A DNA stretch of 64,000 nt from Gemmiger sp. An50 (GCF_002161595.1 NZ_NFID01000017.1:1-64000), one strand, 5' to 3'. Shown: positions 40,560-50,050, counted from the stretch's first letter. Notes: generated by a model not told the origin, from the sequence alone. Made by a program: numbers and translations.

Positions 40560-40762
40560 AAACACAAGGGGTAGCACTGCGCCTTTTGCACCGCCCGGCC
40601 AAGGCGGCGCCGTGCCGGATGTCCGGCGTTTTATTTTCTCACGGCTGCAGCGCTATTCGGAACAATGGGGCATGGTGTCCTGTGGATCGCCGGCAGGGCA
40701 CTATTTGTCGCGCCCGGAGTCCGGCTGAAAACAAAAACAAAGTTTGGTGATAGAATTTGTCA
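40560..40762 (+). other. long leader region with hairpins ahead of the dehydratase gene
   Basis: No open reading frame is convincing. GCCGGA-TG-TCCGGC followed by GTTTTATTTT (about 40613-40646) could act as an attenuator, and GCCGG (near 40689)/CCGGC (near 40723) encloses a GGGC/GCCC stem. It fits no riboswitch consensus I know. Confidence 0.4.
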
Positions 40763-42640
40763 ATGAAGATCGGTGCGATCCTGAGCAGATTCCGCAAGCA
40801 GATCCTGATGCTGTTCGACGTCTGCGCTCTTACGGTCTGCTATCTGGCGCCCTGGGTGCTGATCAGCGGCCGCGCGCCCTACGCGCAGTATTCCAGCCTG
40901 CTGGTGGCCAGCTGTTTCCTGTTTGTCTGCTGCTTCGAGATCGTCTATGGCCTGATGGGCATGTACGACAGCCTGTGGCGCTACGCCGAGGTGGTGGAGT
41001 TCTTCCGGCTGTGTACCGGCTCGGCCATCGCGATTTTCCTGTTCGTGGCCAGCTCGCTGCTCATCTTCCAGGGAACGGGCAGCCAGGTGCCCATTTCGGT
41101 CTACTTCCTCAGCGCCATGTTCTCGGCGGGCGTGACCATGTATTCCCGCCTGGTGTACCGGATGTACCGGAATGTGAAGCTGGGCAAAAAAGGCGGCCAG
41201 AAGGCCCGCCGTACCCTGCTTATCGGCGCAGGCGATGCGGCCAGCACCCTTCTGCATGAGCAGTTCAAAAAGCCCAGCCCGGACATGAACATCATCTGCT
41301 GCGTGGACGACGCGCCGGAAAAGCAGGGCCGATACATCATGGGCATCCAGATCATGGGCACCACCGAAGATATCCCCGAGATCGTGGAGCAGTGCGAGAT
41401 CGAGAGCATCCTGCTGGCCATCCCCACCATGGACGAGGAAAACAAGCGTCGGGTGCTGTCCATCTGCAACAAGACCAAGTGCAACATCAAGATTCTGCCG
41501 GATATTGTGAAGATGATCACCGACGGTCAGGACCTTGCCTCCCGCATCCGTGACGTTAAAGTGGAAGACCTGCTGGGCCGGGAAGAGGTGCAGCTGTCGG
41601 TCCGGATCGCGGAATTTCTGCGGGGTAAGCGGGTCATGGTCACCGGCGGCGGCGGTTCCATCGGTTCCGAGCTGTGCCGTCAGATCGCGTCCTGCGAGCC
41701 CAAGGAGCTGCTTCTGGTGGACATCTACGAGAACAGTGCCTACGAGATTCAGCAGGAGCTTCGCCGCAAATACGGCGACAAGCTGGATTTGCAGGTGCAG
41801 ATCGCCTCGGTGCGCGATTCCAAAAAGATGGATGCCCTGTTCGAGCACTACCGTCCCGAAATTGTATTTCATGCCGCCGCCCATAAGCATGTGCCCCTGA
41901 TGGAGGACAGCCCGGAGGAAGCGGTAAAGAATAATGTGTTCGGCACCTTCAACGTGGCAAGCTCGGCGGACCGGTACGGGGCCGAGCGGTTCGTGCTGAT
42001 CTCCACCGACAAGGCAGTGAACCCCACCAACGTGATGGGCGCCACCAAGCGTGTGTGCGAAATGATCGTGCAGGCCATGGCCCAGAGAAGCAAGACCCGG
42101 TTTGCGGCGGTGCGCTTCGGCAACGTGCTGGGTTCCAACGGTTCGGTGATTCCTCTGTTCAAGGACCAGATTGCCTGCGGCGGCCCGGTCACGGTGACCC
42201 ACCCGGACATCGTCCGCTATTTCATGACCATTTCCGAGGCGGTAAGCCTGGTTCTGGAGGCTGGTTCCATGGCCACCGGCGGCGAGATCTTCGTGCTGGA
42301 CATGGGCAAGCCCATGCGCATTCTGGATTTGGCCGAGAACCTAATCAAGCTTTCCGGCTTCATTCCATACAAGGACATTCAGATCGTGTTCACCGGCCTG
42401 CGCCCCGGCGAAAAGCTGTTTGAGGAGCTGCTGATGGACGAGGAGGGCCTGCGCAAGACCGAAAACCGGAAGATCTACATCGGCGCGCCCCTCAAGCTGA
42501 ACAACCAGACCTTCTTCGATCACCTGATGACCCTGAAGCAGATTGCCTACACCAATAACAGCGACAACCTGGTGCAGGCGCTTATCGACATGGTGCCCAC
42601 CTTCCACCACAAGACCAACTGTGGGCAGGAACCCGCCTGA
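40763..42640 (+). CDS. UDP-sugar 4,6-dehydratase/epimerase-type polysaccharide biosynthesis protein
   Basis: 625 residues. Four N-terminal transmembrane helices (about 12-125) lead into a CoA-binding-like nucleotide domain (about 145-270) and then an extended SDR domain with VTGGGGSIGSEL (about 291-302). HAAAHKHVPLMEDSP and STDKAVNPTNVMGATKR follow (the Ser/Thr-Met-Lys version of the SDR triad). This matches PglF/CapD/WbpM proteins, which convert UDP-GlcNAc to a 4-keto-6-deoxy sugar at the membrane. The ATG at 40763 has only a weak GGTGA site; a TTG two codons earlier is possible. It partners the transferase 30 bases downstream. Confidence 0.9.
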   Translation: MKIGAILSRFRKQILMLFDVCALTVCYLAPWVLISGRAPYAQYSSLLVASCFLFVCCFEIVYGLMGMYDSLWRYAEVVEFFRLCTGSAIAIFLFVASSLLIFQGTGSQVPISVYFLSAMFSAGVTMYSRLVYRMYRNVKLGKKGGQKARRTLLIGAGDAASTLLHEQFKKPSPDMNIICCVDDAPEKQGRYIMGIQIMGTTEDIPEIVEQCEIESILLAIPTMDEENKRRVLSICNKTKCNIKILPDIVKMITDGQDLASRIRDVKVEDLLGREEVQLSVRIAEFLRGKRVMVTGGGGSIGSELCRQIASCEPKELLLVDIYENSAYEIQQELRRKYGDKLDLQVQIASVRDSKKMDALFEHYRPEIVFHAAAHKHVPLMEDSPEEAVKNNVFGTFNVASSADRYGAERFVLISTDKAVNPTNVMGATKRVCEMIVQAMAQRSKTRFAAVRFGNVLGSNGSVIPLFKDQIACGGPVTVTHPDIVRYFMTISEAVSLVLEAGSMATGGEIFVLDMGKPMRILDLAENLIKLSGFIPYKDIQIVFTGLRPGEKLFEELLMDEEGLRKTENRKIYIGAPLKLNNQTFFDHLMTLKQIAYTNNSDNLVQALIDMVPTFHHKTNCGQEPA

Positions 42641-42670
42641 TGAAGCGAGACCAGCTAGGAGGAATGTTTC

Positions 42671-43261
42671 ATGTATCGCAATGTGATCAAGCGTGTGATT
42701 GACTGGGTGCTGTCGCTCTGCGCCATCGTTGTGCTGTCGCCGCTGCTGGCCATACTGGCGCTGTGCATCAAGGCTTCGTCTCCGGGGCCGGTGCTTTTCT
42801 GCCAGAAGCGGGTGGGCAAAGGCAAGACCTACTTCCAGATCTACAAGTTCCGCAGTATGCGCACGGATACCCCCAAGGACATGCCCACGCATCTGTTGGA
42901 AAACCCGGACGCCTTCATCACACCCATTGGCCGCTTCCTGCGCAAGACCAGCCTGGACGAGCTGCCCCAGCTGTTCAATATTTTTAAAGGGGAAATGAGC
43001 ATCATCGGTCCGCGCCCCGCCCTCTGGAACCAGGACGACCTGATCGCCGAGCGGGACAAATACGGCGCCAATGACTGCGTGCCCGGCCTGACCGGTTATG
43101 CCCAGATTCACGGCCGCGACGAGCTGCCCATCCCCAAGAAAGCGGAACTGGACGGCTACTACGTTCAGCATCTGAGCTTCGGGCTGGATGTGAAGATCTT
43201 CTTCGGCACCATCCGCAGCGTGCTGCACCACGAGGGCATCGTGGAAGGCAAGCAGCCCTGA
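42671..43261 (+). CDS. monotopic phosphoglycosyl transferase (undecaprenyl-phosphate sugar transferase)
   Basis: 196 residues, PglC-like small form. A reentrant hydrophobic helix (about 8-34), then FCQKRVGKGKTYFQIYKFRSMRTDTP, with no second membrane domain, and DELPQLFNIFKGEMSIIGPRP with the catalytic Asp-Glu pair. It starts a glycan by moving sugar-1-phosphate from a UDP-sugar onto undecaprenyl phosphate. AGGAGG stands nine bases from the ATG. With the dehydratase before it, it would start a lipid-linked oligosaccharide with a modified first sugar; no glycosyltransferases follow here. Confidence 0.92.
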   Translation: MYRNVIKRVIDWVLSLCAIVVLSPLLAILALCIKASSPGPVLFCQKRVGKGKTYFQIYKFRSMRTDTPKDMPTHLLENPDAFITPIGRFLRKTSLDELPQLFNIFKGEMSIIGPRPALWNQDDLIAERDKYGANDCVPGLTGYAQIHGRDELPIPKKAELDGYYVQHLSFGLDVKIFFGTIRSVLHHEGIVEGKQP

Positions 43262-43277
43262 GGTTACAAAAACAAAG

Positions 43278-43326
43278 AAAACCGCCGCTGTGCAAAACCA
43301 AATGCACGGCGGCGGTTTTATTATTT
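43278..43326. terminator. bidirectional terminator
   Basis: AAAACCGCCGC...TGCA pairs with TGCA...GCGGCGGTTTT (43278-43319), with TTTATTATTT on the plus side and A-rich sequence on the left for the minus-strand gene. Confidence 0.85.
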
Positions 43327-43350
43327 GTATTTCGTTCAAAAGGGGGTAGG

Positions 43351-43935
43351 TCAGCACTTGGTGGAACTGTCCGGCTCCTCCTGGCGGGCGGAATCGGTGG
43401 TCATCGTCTCCAGAAGCAGAGCGTAGATCTCGCTGCCCTTTTCGATGAAGGCGTTTTTCACCATTTCGGCGGTCAGCGGGTCCGGCAGGGTGAAGGAAAG
43501 GCCGAACACCTCGCTGCCCAGCTCGTTGATGGAGCAGTGCACCACATAGCCCTGATCGGTTTTGGTTACCTGGGTCTGGTGCTGGGCCGCTTTGCGTACC
43601 CACTGCTGTGCCCGAATCACTGCCCGGATGGCGGTTTCCCGCACGCTGCGGGGCAGCAGGTCGAAACCCAGCTCGTCGGTCACCGAAATGCCCTTGGGGG
43701 TGATGTGATAACCGCCATTCTCGTCCACGGTCACAAGGCCCTGATCCTCCAGGTCGGCCAGGCTTCCGGCCAGTTCAAAATAATTCACCAGCTGCTCGCC
43801 CAGCAGCGCGTTTTCTATATCCTGTCGGCATAAAGGCGCGGCGGTGCGGATCAGGTAGCACAAAAGGATGCTCACCTGGGATCGGTCGGTCAGGCCGCCC
43901 GGCTTTACGCCAAAGGTAAATGCATTTCCGGCCAC
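43351..43935 (-). CDS. DUF4364 family protein
   Basis: 194 residues. The N-terminal half looks like a winged helix (QVSILLCYLIRTAAPLCRQDIENALL, then SLADLEDQGLVTVDENGGYHITPKG), and the C-terminus resembles the DUF4364 domain common in Clostridia; a transcription-related role is likely but unproven. GTG at 43935 is preferred, nine bases after AAAGGAA; a GTG three codons earlier sits directly on that site. It follows the S1-domain gene by 36 bases. Confidence 0.75.
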   Translation of the reverse strand: MAGNAFTFGVKPGGLTDRSQVSILLCYLIRTAAPLCRQDIENALLGEQLVNYFELAGSLADLEDQGLVTVDENGGYHITPKGISVTDELGFDLLPRSVRETAIRAVIRAQQWVRKAAQHQTQVTKTDQGYVVHCSINELGSEVFGLSFTLPDPLTAEMVKNAFIEKGSEIYALLLETMTTDSARQEEPDSSTKC

Positions 43936-43971
43936 AGCAAACACTTCCTTTTCTTAGGTGTACTGTTACTA

Positions 43972-44925
43972 TTATAAAAGGATTTGTTCGCCCGCGCAAG
44001 GCCCGGCAGCTGCCTTGGCCTCGGATTCAAATTCCGTCTCGATGTGTTTGCGGCTGAAGGGGGTGGAATAGACCCAGCGGTCGATGTGGCCTTCGGTTTG
44101 GGTGTAGGGCAGGGCAAAGCGCAGCGGTTCGCTCAGCTCCCGGTTTACGATCACCAGCTTCAGCTTCATCTTGTCCGGTAAAATGCTCTTGATGTAAACG
44201 CTCACCGGCTGGCCCAGCCGCAGTCCCTCGGTGCGCTCGGCAAGGCCCGCCAGATTGGGGGCAATCTCGATGAATACGCCGTAATCCTCAATGCTCCGCA
44301 CAATGCCCACCACCGTTTCACCCACGGCGAACCGGTCGGCGTTCTCCTGCCAGGTGCCCAGCAGCTCCCGCAGGCTCAGCACCAGCCGGCCCTGGTCGTC
44401 CCGGCTTCTGATCACGCAGAACAGGTCCTCTTCCAGCTGTACCCGGTCGGCCGGGCTCTGGATGCGTGAGACCGAAAGGCAGTCGATGGGCAAGAGCGCG
44501 CTGATGCCGCAGCCCACGTCGCAAAACGCCCCGAAGGGCTCGATGTGAGTCACCCGGCAGGGAAGGATGTCCCCCGGGCGAAGCCGGTCCAGATATTCCT
44601 CCCGGCAGCGTCGCTGAGCCAGCCGTCGGGAAAGCCGCCAGGCCCCGTCCCCTCCGGGGGCTTCCAGAATCACAAAGCAGGTGGGCCGCCCCACCCGGGT
44701 GAGCACCGCGATCTCCCGCACCTGGCCGGAGTCGATGCCGTCGGCGCAGTCGTCATGCTCCATATAGGCGGGCTGCCCGTTTAAATCCAGCCGCAGCCGC
44801 TGCTGGCGGTCGAAGGCAAGGGCTGTGGCCTGCAGTACCTCGCCCTGGGCTTGTGCCTGGGTCAGCTGGGCCGGGCTTAGTTCACACGCGGGGCGGCACA
44901 GCCCCTCCGGTTTATATTCCACCAT
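43972..44925 (-). CDS. S1 RNA-binding domain protein
   Basis: 317 residues. Two S1-type OB folds are visible: RPGDILPCRVTHIEPFGAFCDVG (from about 129) and VGETVVGIVRSIEDYGVFIEI (from about 208), each with the GxVxxxxxFGxFV pattern. It is a single-copy clostridial protein similar in style to small ribosomal protein S1 homologues or CvfB-like regulators, but not a full S1. Probably binds mRNA or ribosomes. The start overlaps GAGGA closely. Confidence 0.75.
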   Translation of the reverse strand: MVEYKPEGLCRPACELSPAQLTQAQAQGEVLQATALAFDRQQRLRLDLNGQPAYMEHDDCADGIDSGQVREIAVLTRVGRPTCFVILEAPGGDGAWRLSRRLAQRRCREEYLDRLRPGDILPCRVTHIEPFGAFCDVGCGISALLPIDCLSVSRIQSPADRVQLEEDLFCVIRSRDDQGRLVLSLRELLGTWQENADRFAVGETVVGIVRSIEDYGVFIEIAPNLAGLAERTEGLRLGQPVSVYIKSILPDKMKLKLVIVNRELSEPLRFALPYTQTEGHIDRWVYSTPFSRKHIETEFESEAKAAAGPCAGEQILL

Positions 44926-45007
44926 GAATCCTCATCCTCATTTCTACTGGTTTCAGATTGCGGCCGCGGCCGCTTAAAAAAATATATGCACCCCTTGGGC
45001 GGGATAT

Positions 45008-45035
45008 TTGCAAATTCCGCAAGATGGGGTATAAT
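45008..45035 (+). promoter_or_regulatory. promoter of the DUF951-prfA run
   Basis: TTGCAA (45008-45013), 16-base spacer, TATAAT (45030-45035). Confidence 0.7.
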
Positions 45036-45084
45036 GTATTAGTTAATGGCTTGTATGCCCCAAAAACACAAAAGGAGGCCGCCT

Positions 45085-45270
45085 ATGGACGTTCGCGTTG
45101 GGGATCAGATCCTCACCAAAAAGCCCCATCCCTGCGGAGCAAGCTGCTTCGACGTGCTGCGGGTGGGCATGGATTTCAAGATCCGCTGCACCGGCTGCGG
45201 CCGCGAGGTCATGGTACCCCGGGCCAAGATCGAAAAGAACATCAAAAAGATCCTGCGCGGCGAAGAGTAG
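45085..45270 (+). CDS. DUF951 domain protein
   Basis: A 61-residue basic protein that matches the whole DUF951 pattern: DVRVGDQILTKKPHPCG, then FKIRCTGCGREVMVPRAKIEKNIKKI. The CxxC (CTGC) and the conserved Cys/His in HPCGASC may bind a metal. Such proteins neighbour chromosome-partition or translation genes in Firmicutes; the function is unknown. AAAGGAGG precedes the ATG at 45085. Confidence 0.88.
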   Translation: MDVRVGDQILTKKPHPCGASCFDVLRVGMDFKIRCTGCGREVMVPRAKIEKNIKKILRGEE

Positions 45271-45315
45271 CGGCGGGCGTTTCTTTTTTACTTTCACAAA
45301 AAGGAGAAACTGCCC

Positions 45316-46392
45316 ATGCTGGATAAACTGCGCGATGTGCGCCTTCGTTACGACGAGGTGAACCGCCGATTGCAGGACCCCGCCACCGTCAGCGACAACA
45401 AGCTGTTCCGGGATCTGATGCGGGAATATAAGAATCTCACGCCTTTGATCGAGGCGATGGACGAATACGAGCAGGCCCAGGAGGCCTGCCGCGAGGCGAA
45501 GGAGCTGCTGGACGAAGGCGGTCTGGAGCCGGACTTTAAAGAAATGGTACAGCAGCAGCTGACCGAAAACAAGGAAAAGCTGGAGCCTCTGGAGCAAAAA
45601 CTCAAGCTGCTTTTGCTGCCGAAGGACGAAAACGACGGAAAAAACGTGATCGTGGAGATTCGCGGCGGCGCGGGCGGCGAGGAAGCGGCCCTGTTTGCCC
45701 ACAGTCTGTTCCGGATGTACAGCATGTATGCCGCCTCCAAGGGCTGGACCTACGAGGTGCTGAGCCTGAACGAGACCGAGCTGGGCGGCATCAAGGAGAT
45801 TGTGTTCTCGCTGCAGGGCGAGGGCGCCTATAGCCGCCTGAAATTCGAGAGCGGTGTGCACCGGGTGCAGCGGGTGCCGGAAACCGAAACCCAGGGCCGC
45901 ATCCACACCTCCACCGTTACCGTGGCAGTCATGCCCGAAGCGGAAGAGGTGGACTTGGAGCTGGACATGAACGATCTGAAGATCGACACCTTCCGTTCCT
46001 CCGGTGCGGGCGGCCAGCACATCAACAAGACCTCCAGCGCCATCCGGGTGACCCACCTGCCCACCGGCATGGTGGTGGAATGCCAGGACGAGCGCAGCCA
46101 GTACAAAAACAAGGATAAAGCCCTGAAGGTACTGCGCAGCCGCCTGCTGCAGCAAAAGCAGCAGGCCCAAAAGGACGCCATCGACGCGGACCGTCGCAGC
46201 CAGGTTGGCACCGGCGACCGCTCCGAGCGCATCCGCACCTATAACTTTCCCCAGGGGCGGCTCACCGATCACCGCATCGGGCTGACCCTGTACAAGCTGG
46301 ACAGCATCATGGACGGCGCGTTGGACGAGGTTCTGGATGCGCTGATCACCGCCGACCAGGCGGAAAAGCTGAAAGCGGCAGAAAAGGAATGA
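45316..46392 (+). CDS. prfA: peptide chain release factor 1
   Basis: 358 residues. The GGQ motif that triggers peptide release is at 232-234 ([10 protein letters not shown]), and the stop-codon-reading PxT motif appears as P-E-T in [10 protein letters not shown] (most RF1 have PAT), consistent with UAA/UAG recognition. N-terminal coiled coil present. It leads a run with the threonylcarbamoyl-AMP synthase and coaE. Confidence 0.95.
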   Translation: MLDKLRDVRLRYDEVNRRLQDPATVSDNKLFRDLMREYKNLTPLIEAMDEYEQAQEACREAKELLDEGGLEPDFKEMVQQQLTENKEKLEPLEQKLKLLLLPKDENDGKNVIVEIRGGAGGEEAALFAHSLFRMYSMYAASKGWTYEVLSLNETELGGIKEIVFSLQGEGAYSRLKFESGVHRVQRVPETETQGRIHTSTVTVAVMPEAEEVDLELDMNDLKIDTFRSSGAGGQHINKTSSAIRVTHLPTGMVVECQDERSQYKNKDKALKVLRSRLLQQKQQAQKDAIDADRRSQVGTGDRSERIRTYNFPQGRLTDHRIGLTLYKLDSIMDGALDEVLDALITADQAEKLKAAEKE

Positions 46393-46397
46393 GTTCC

Positions 46398-47417
46398 ATG
46401 GAAACCTTATTGGAAAAAGCAACCGAAGCCTCCATCGCCAAGGCGGCGGAGCTTCTGAAACAGGGCGAGATCGTGGCGATCCCCACCGAAACGGTGTACG
46501 GCATCGCTGCCAGCGCCTTCGACGGCAATGCCGTCAAAAAGATTTTTGAAGCCAAGGGCCGCCCCCAGGACAACCCCCTCATCGTCCACATCGACCGGCT
46601 GGAAATGCTGGATGGTCTGGTGAGCCGGGTACCGAAGGGCGCCAAGAAACTGGCCGAAGCCTTCTGGCCCGGCCCGCTCACCATCATCATGCCCCGGGGC
46701 GATAAGGTGGCCGACGAGGTCTGTGCCGGGCTGGATACCGTGGCCATCCGTATGCCCAGCCATCCGGTGGCCCGGGCAGTCATCGCTGCCAGCGGTCTGC
46801 CTCTGGCAGCGCCCTCGGCAAACCTTTCCGGCAGCCCCAGCCCCACCTGTGCCCACTATGTGATGAGCGATATGGACGGCCGCCTGCCCCTGATCCTGGA
46901 CGGTGGCGACTGCCAGGTGGGTGTGGAATCCACCGTTATCACGCTGGCGGGAGAGACCCCCGTGCTGCTGCGCCCCGGCTACATCACGAAAGAGCAGATG
47001 GAGCAGGTACTGGGCGAAGAGGTTGTTTTGTCCGGCGCGATTCTGGCAAAACTGAAGGAAGGGGAGACGGCCCGTTCTCCCGGAATGAAGTATAAGCACT
47101 ACGCCCCCAAGGCGGAGGTGACCATCGTCAAGGGCGATCTGGCCGCCTTTGCCGCCTATGTGGAGCAGCACAAGGCCGAGCATACCCTCTGCCTGTGCTT
47201 TACCGGCGAGGCGGAGCAGCTGCCGGTACCCTGTGTGGAATACGGCGCGCAGGACAGCGGTGCCGAACAGGCGCACGCCCTGTTCACCGCTCTGCGCCGG
47301 CTGGATGAGCTGGGCGCAAAGCAGGTGTTTGCCCGCTGCCCGGCGGATACCGGCGTATCCCTGGCGGTGTATAACCGGCTGCTGCGTGCCGCCGCCTTCC
47401 GGGTGGTGGAAGCATGA
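46398..47417 (+). CDS. ywlC: L-threonylcarbamoyladenylate synthase (Sua5/YwlC type)
   Basis: 339 residues: a YrdC/TsaC domain (about 10-205; KGRPQDNPLIVHI, PGPLTIIMPR, RMPSHP, SANLSGSPSPT) and the C-terminal Sua5 domain (about 220-339), so the two-domain form. It makes the threonylcarbamoyl-AMP used for t6A37 of tRNAs. Start at 46398 has AAAGGA nine bases upstream; the ATG at 46389 overlaps the prfA stop but crowds that site. Confidence 0.93.
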   Translation: METLLEKATEASIAKAAELLKQGEIVAIPTETVYGIAASAFDGNAVKKIFEAKGRPQDNPLIVHIDRLEMLDGLVSRVPKGAKKLAEAFWPGPLTIIMPRGDKVADEVCAGLDTVAIRMPSHPVARAVIAASGLPLAAPSANLSGSPSPTCAHYVMSDMDGRLPLILDGGDCQVGVESTVITLAGETPVLLRPGYITKEQMEQVLGEEVVLSGAILAKLKEGETARSPGMKYKHYAPKAEVTIVKGDLAAFAAYVEQHKAEHTLCLCFTGEAEQLPVPCVEYGAQDSGAEQAHALFTALRRLDELGAKQVFARCPADTGVSLAVYNRLLRAAAFRVVEA

Positions 47418-48013
47418 GGACCATCGGCATCACCGGCCGGTCCGGCTGCGGAAAATCCACCGTGTCGGCCCATTACAGGGCTTTGGGTTACCGGGTAGCG
47501 GATGCGGACCTGGTGGCCCGGCAGGTACTGGAACCGGGCTCTGCCTGCATCCCTTTGCTGGTGGAGCAGTTCGGCGCGGACATTCTGGATGAAGCGGGCG
47601 GCATTCAGCGCCGCCTGCTGGCAGACCGGGCCTTTGCCCGGCCGGATGGCTCCCAGCGTCTGGTGAGCATCACACACCCGGAGATCATCCGCCGTCTACT
47701 GCAGGAGGGCCAACAGGCCCGGCAGGCAGGGCAGGAAGTATTCTTTGTGGATGGTGCGGTCATTGTGGGCGCACCTTTTGAGCCTTACTGCGACGGGATC
47801 ATCCTGGTGAGCGCGCCGCTGGAGGAATCCGTCAAGCGCATCTGCGCCCGGGACGGCATTTCCGAAGAATCCGCCCGCCGTCGGCTGGATGCCCAGCTGA
47901 GCGAGGAGACCCTGCGGGCCGCCTGCGCCTGGGAGATCCGGAACGACGGCACACTGGCCGGCCTGCTGGAGCAGGCGGACCAGGTGCTGGAACACCTGAA
48001 AGGTGGGATGTGA
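47414..48013 (+). CDS. coaE: dephospho-CoA kinase
   Basis: 199 residues. The P-loop GRSGCGKST (about 8-16; usual form GxxGSGKS), DADLVARQV that binds the substrate, and the LID segment RDGISEESARRRLDAQ are present. It adds the last phosphate of coenzyme A. The ATGA overlap with the preceding gene couples translation. Confidence 0.93.
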   Translation: MRTIGITGRSGCGKSTVSAHYRALGYRVADADLVARQVLEPGSACIPLLVEQFGADILDEAGGIQRRLLADRAFARPDGSQRLVSITHPEIIRRLLQEGQQARQAGQEVFFVDGAVIVGAPFEPYCDGIILVSAPLEESVKRICARDGISEESARRRLDAQLSEETLRAACAWEIRNDGTLAGLLEQADQVLEHLKGGM

Positions 48014-48610
48014 TTGTTGAAACGATACGGCAAGGCCCTGCTTGCACTGGTGCTGGGCCTTGCGGCAGCCGTTTTGCTGGCGCTGCCGCTGATTCGCGCC
48101 GGGCTTCATAAGCTGGATCTGGCGCGCTACCCCCAAAAATATCAGGAGCTGGTGGAGCAGTACGCCCGGGAAAATCAGGTGGACCCGCTGGTGATCTACA
48201 GCGTGATACGCACGGAAAGCGGGTTTGATCCGAGGGCGGAATCCAACGTGGGTGCCCGTGGCCTGATGCAGATCACCGAGGAGACCTTCTGGTGGATCAA
48301 AAGCAAGATCGCACCCGGAGAGGAACTGGAATTTGAGGATCTGTATGACCCGGAGACCAACATCCGCTTCGGCTCTTATTACTTTGCTTCCTGTCTCAAG
48401 CGGTACGAAAACGATCTGGCCACCGCGGCAGCCGCTTATCACAGTGGCTGGGGAACCGTGGACGGCCTGCTGGAGCAGGAGGACTATTCGGCTGACGGGG
48501 AGATCCTGCATACCTTCCCCTATGAACAGATGAAACTGTATGTGTACAAGATCACACATGCGTTCCAAAAATATCAAACGCTGTATTCCAGCGTGGAAAT
48601 CGAGGGATGA
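48014..48610 (+). CDS. lytic transglycosylase (Slt-like), membrane-anchored
   Basis: 198 residues. N-terminal hydrophobic helix (about 8-30, ALLALVLGLAAAVLLALPLI) as signal anchor, then an SLT domain with VIYSVIRTESGFDPRAES (Glu of RTESG is the general acid), VGARGLMQI and the closing AAYHSGWGTVDG. It cuts peptidoglycan glycan strands to anhydromuropeptides. It starts with TTG at 48014, six bases after AGGTGGG. It sits between coaE and the aminopeptidase. Confidence 0.88.
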   Translation: MLKRYGKALLALVLGLAAAVLLALPLIRAGLHKLDLARYPQKYQELVEQYARENQVDPLVIYSVIRTESGFDPRAESNVGARGLMQITEETFWWIKSKIAPGEELEFEDLYDPETNIRFGSYYFASCLKRYENDLATAAAAYHSGWGTVDGLLEQEDYSADGEILHTFPYEQMKLYVYKITHAFQKYQTLYSSVEIEG

Positions 48611-48613
48611 CCA

Positions 48614-50020
48614 ATGAGCAAAGAAAAGACCAAGGGCCAGCAGCTGGCCGACGAGCTGTTCTACGAAGCGCCTCTGGCGGCGGACAGCGCTGCCGATGCC
48701 TTTGAAAAGGCGAACGCCTTCTGCGAGGGCTACAAGACCTTCCTGGACGAGGGCAAGACCGAGCGCGAGTGCACCAGCTATGCAGAGAAAATGCTGGTGG
48801 AGGCGGGCTACAAGCCCTTTGAGCCCGGCGTGGCTTACCAGCCCGGCGACAAGATCTACACTGTGAACCGTGCCAAGAGCATCCTGGCCGCCACCATCGG
48901 CACCAAGAGCATGGCCGAGGGCATGCACCTGAACATTGCTCACGTGGATGCGCCCCGTCTGGACCTGAAGCCCAACCCCCTGTACCAGAGCGCCGACCTG
49001 GCCCTGCTGCAGACCCACTACTACGGCGGCATCCGCAAGTATCAGTGGCCCACCCTGCCTCTGGCCCTGCATGGCGTTGTGTTCAAGAAGAACGGCGAGA
49101 AGGTGGAGATCAACATCGGCGAGAAGCCCGGCGATCCCGTCTTCTGCATCACCGACCTGCTGCCTCATCTGGGTGCGGATCAGAATGCCCGCAAGCTGAG
49201 CGAGGGCATCACCGGCGAGGAGCTGAACATCGTGGTCGGCTCTCTGCCCTACGAGGACGAGGAAGTGAAGGACCGGGTCAAGCTGCTGACCATGAAGCTG
49301 CTGAACGACATGTACGGCATCACCGAGCGGGACTTCAACCGTGCCGAGATCGAGGCTGTGCCCGCTCAGAAGGCCTGCGACGTGGGCTTTGACCGCGGTC
49401 TGGTGGGCGCTTACGGTCAGGACGACCGCATCGACGCTTACCCGGCTCTGGTGGCGGAGATCGAGACCAAGAGCCCCGCTTTCACCACTGTTTGTGTACT
49501 GACCGATAAGGAAGAGATCGGTTCCGACGGCCCCACCGGCCTGGCCAGCATGTATGTGTTCCACTTCATGCAGCAGCTGTGCGCTGCCCATGGTGTGGAC
49601 AGCATCACCTGCTTCAAGGCTTCCAAGTGCCTGTCTGCCGACGTGACTGCGGCTTATGATCCCACCTTCTCCAGCGCCTTCGAGCCCCAGAACAGTACAT
49701 ACGCCGGCAAGGGCGTGGCTCTGGCCAAGTACACCGGTTCTCGCGGCAAGGGCGGCGCCAACGACGCCAGCGCCGAGCTGGTGAGCTACTTCACCCGCAT
49801 CTTTGACGATGCCGGCGTGGTGTGGCAGCTGGGCGAGATGGGTAAGGTCGACCAGGGCGGCGGCGGCACCGTTGCCAAGTATGTGGCGGCCCACGACATC
49901 GACACTCTGGACGTGGGCGTGCCGGTGCTGAGCATGCACTCTCCCTTCGAGCTGGCCTCCAAGGTGGATATCTACATGGCTTACAAGGCCTTCAAGGCCT
50001 TCAATGAGGCGCAGGAGTAA
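48614..50020 (+). CDS. M18 family aminopeptidase
   Basis: 468 residues, a cytosolic zinc aminopeptidase of the aspartyl-aminopeptidase family. Metal ligands and catalytic residues appear in order: NIAHVDAPRLDLKP (His and catalytic Asp), then VGAYGQDDRIDAYPAL (bridging Asp), LTDKEEIGSDGPTG (Glu pair) and the closing LSMHSPFELASKVD (His). Its codon use is strongly biased to favoured codons, suggesting abundance. It likely helps peptide turnover for amino-acid fermentation. Confidence 0.9.
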   Translation: MSKEKTKGQQLADELFYEAPLAADSAADAFEKANAFCEGYKTFLDEGKTERECTSYAEKMLVEAGYKPFEPGVAYQPGDKIYTVNRAKSILAATIGTKSMAEGMHLNIAHVDAPRLDLKPNPLYQSADLALLQTHYYGGIRKYQWPTLPLALHGVVFKKNGEKVEINIGEKPGDPVFCITDLLPHLGADQNARKLSEGITGEELNIVVGSLPYEDEEVKDRVKLLTMKLLNDMYGITERDFNRAEIEAVPAQKACDVGFDRGLVGAYGQDDRIDAYPALVAEIETKSPAFTTVCVLTDKEEIGSDGPTGLASMYVFHFMQQLCAAHGVDSITCFKASKCLSADVTAAYDPTFSSAFEPQNSTYAGKGVALAKYTGSRGKGGANDASAELVSYFTRIFDDAGVVWQLGEMGKVDQGGGGTVAKYVAAHDIDTLDVGVPVLSMHSPFELASKVDIYMAYKAFKAFNEAQE

Positions 50021-50050
50021 TTTTCTCTTTTGCGCAGTAGAACAAAATGA

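Noticed and set aside
40560-40760. Cyclic di-GMP riboswitch in the dehydratase leader
   Set aside because: The conserved GEMM core and tetraloop-receptor sequences are absent.
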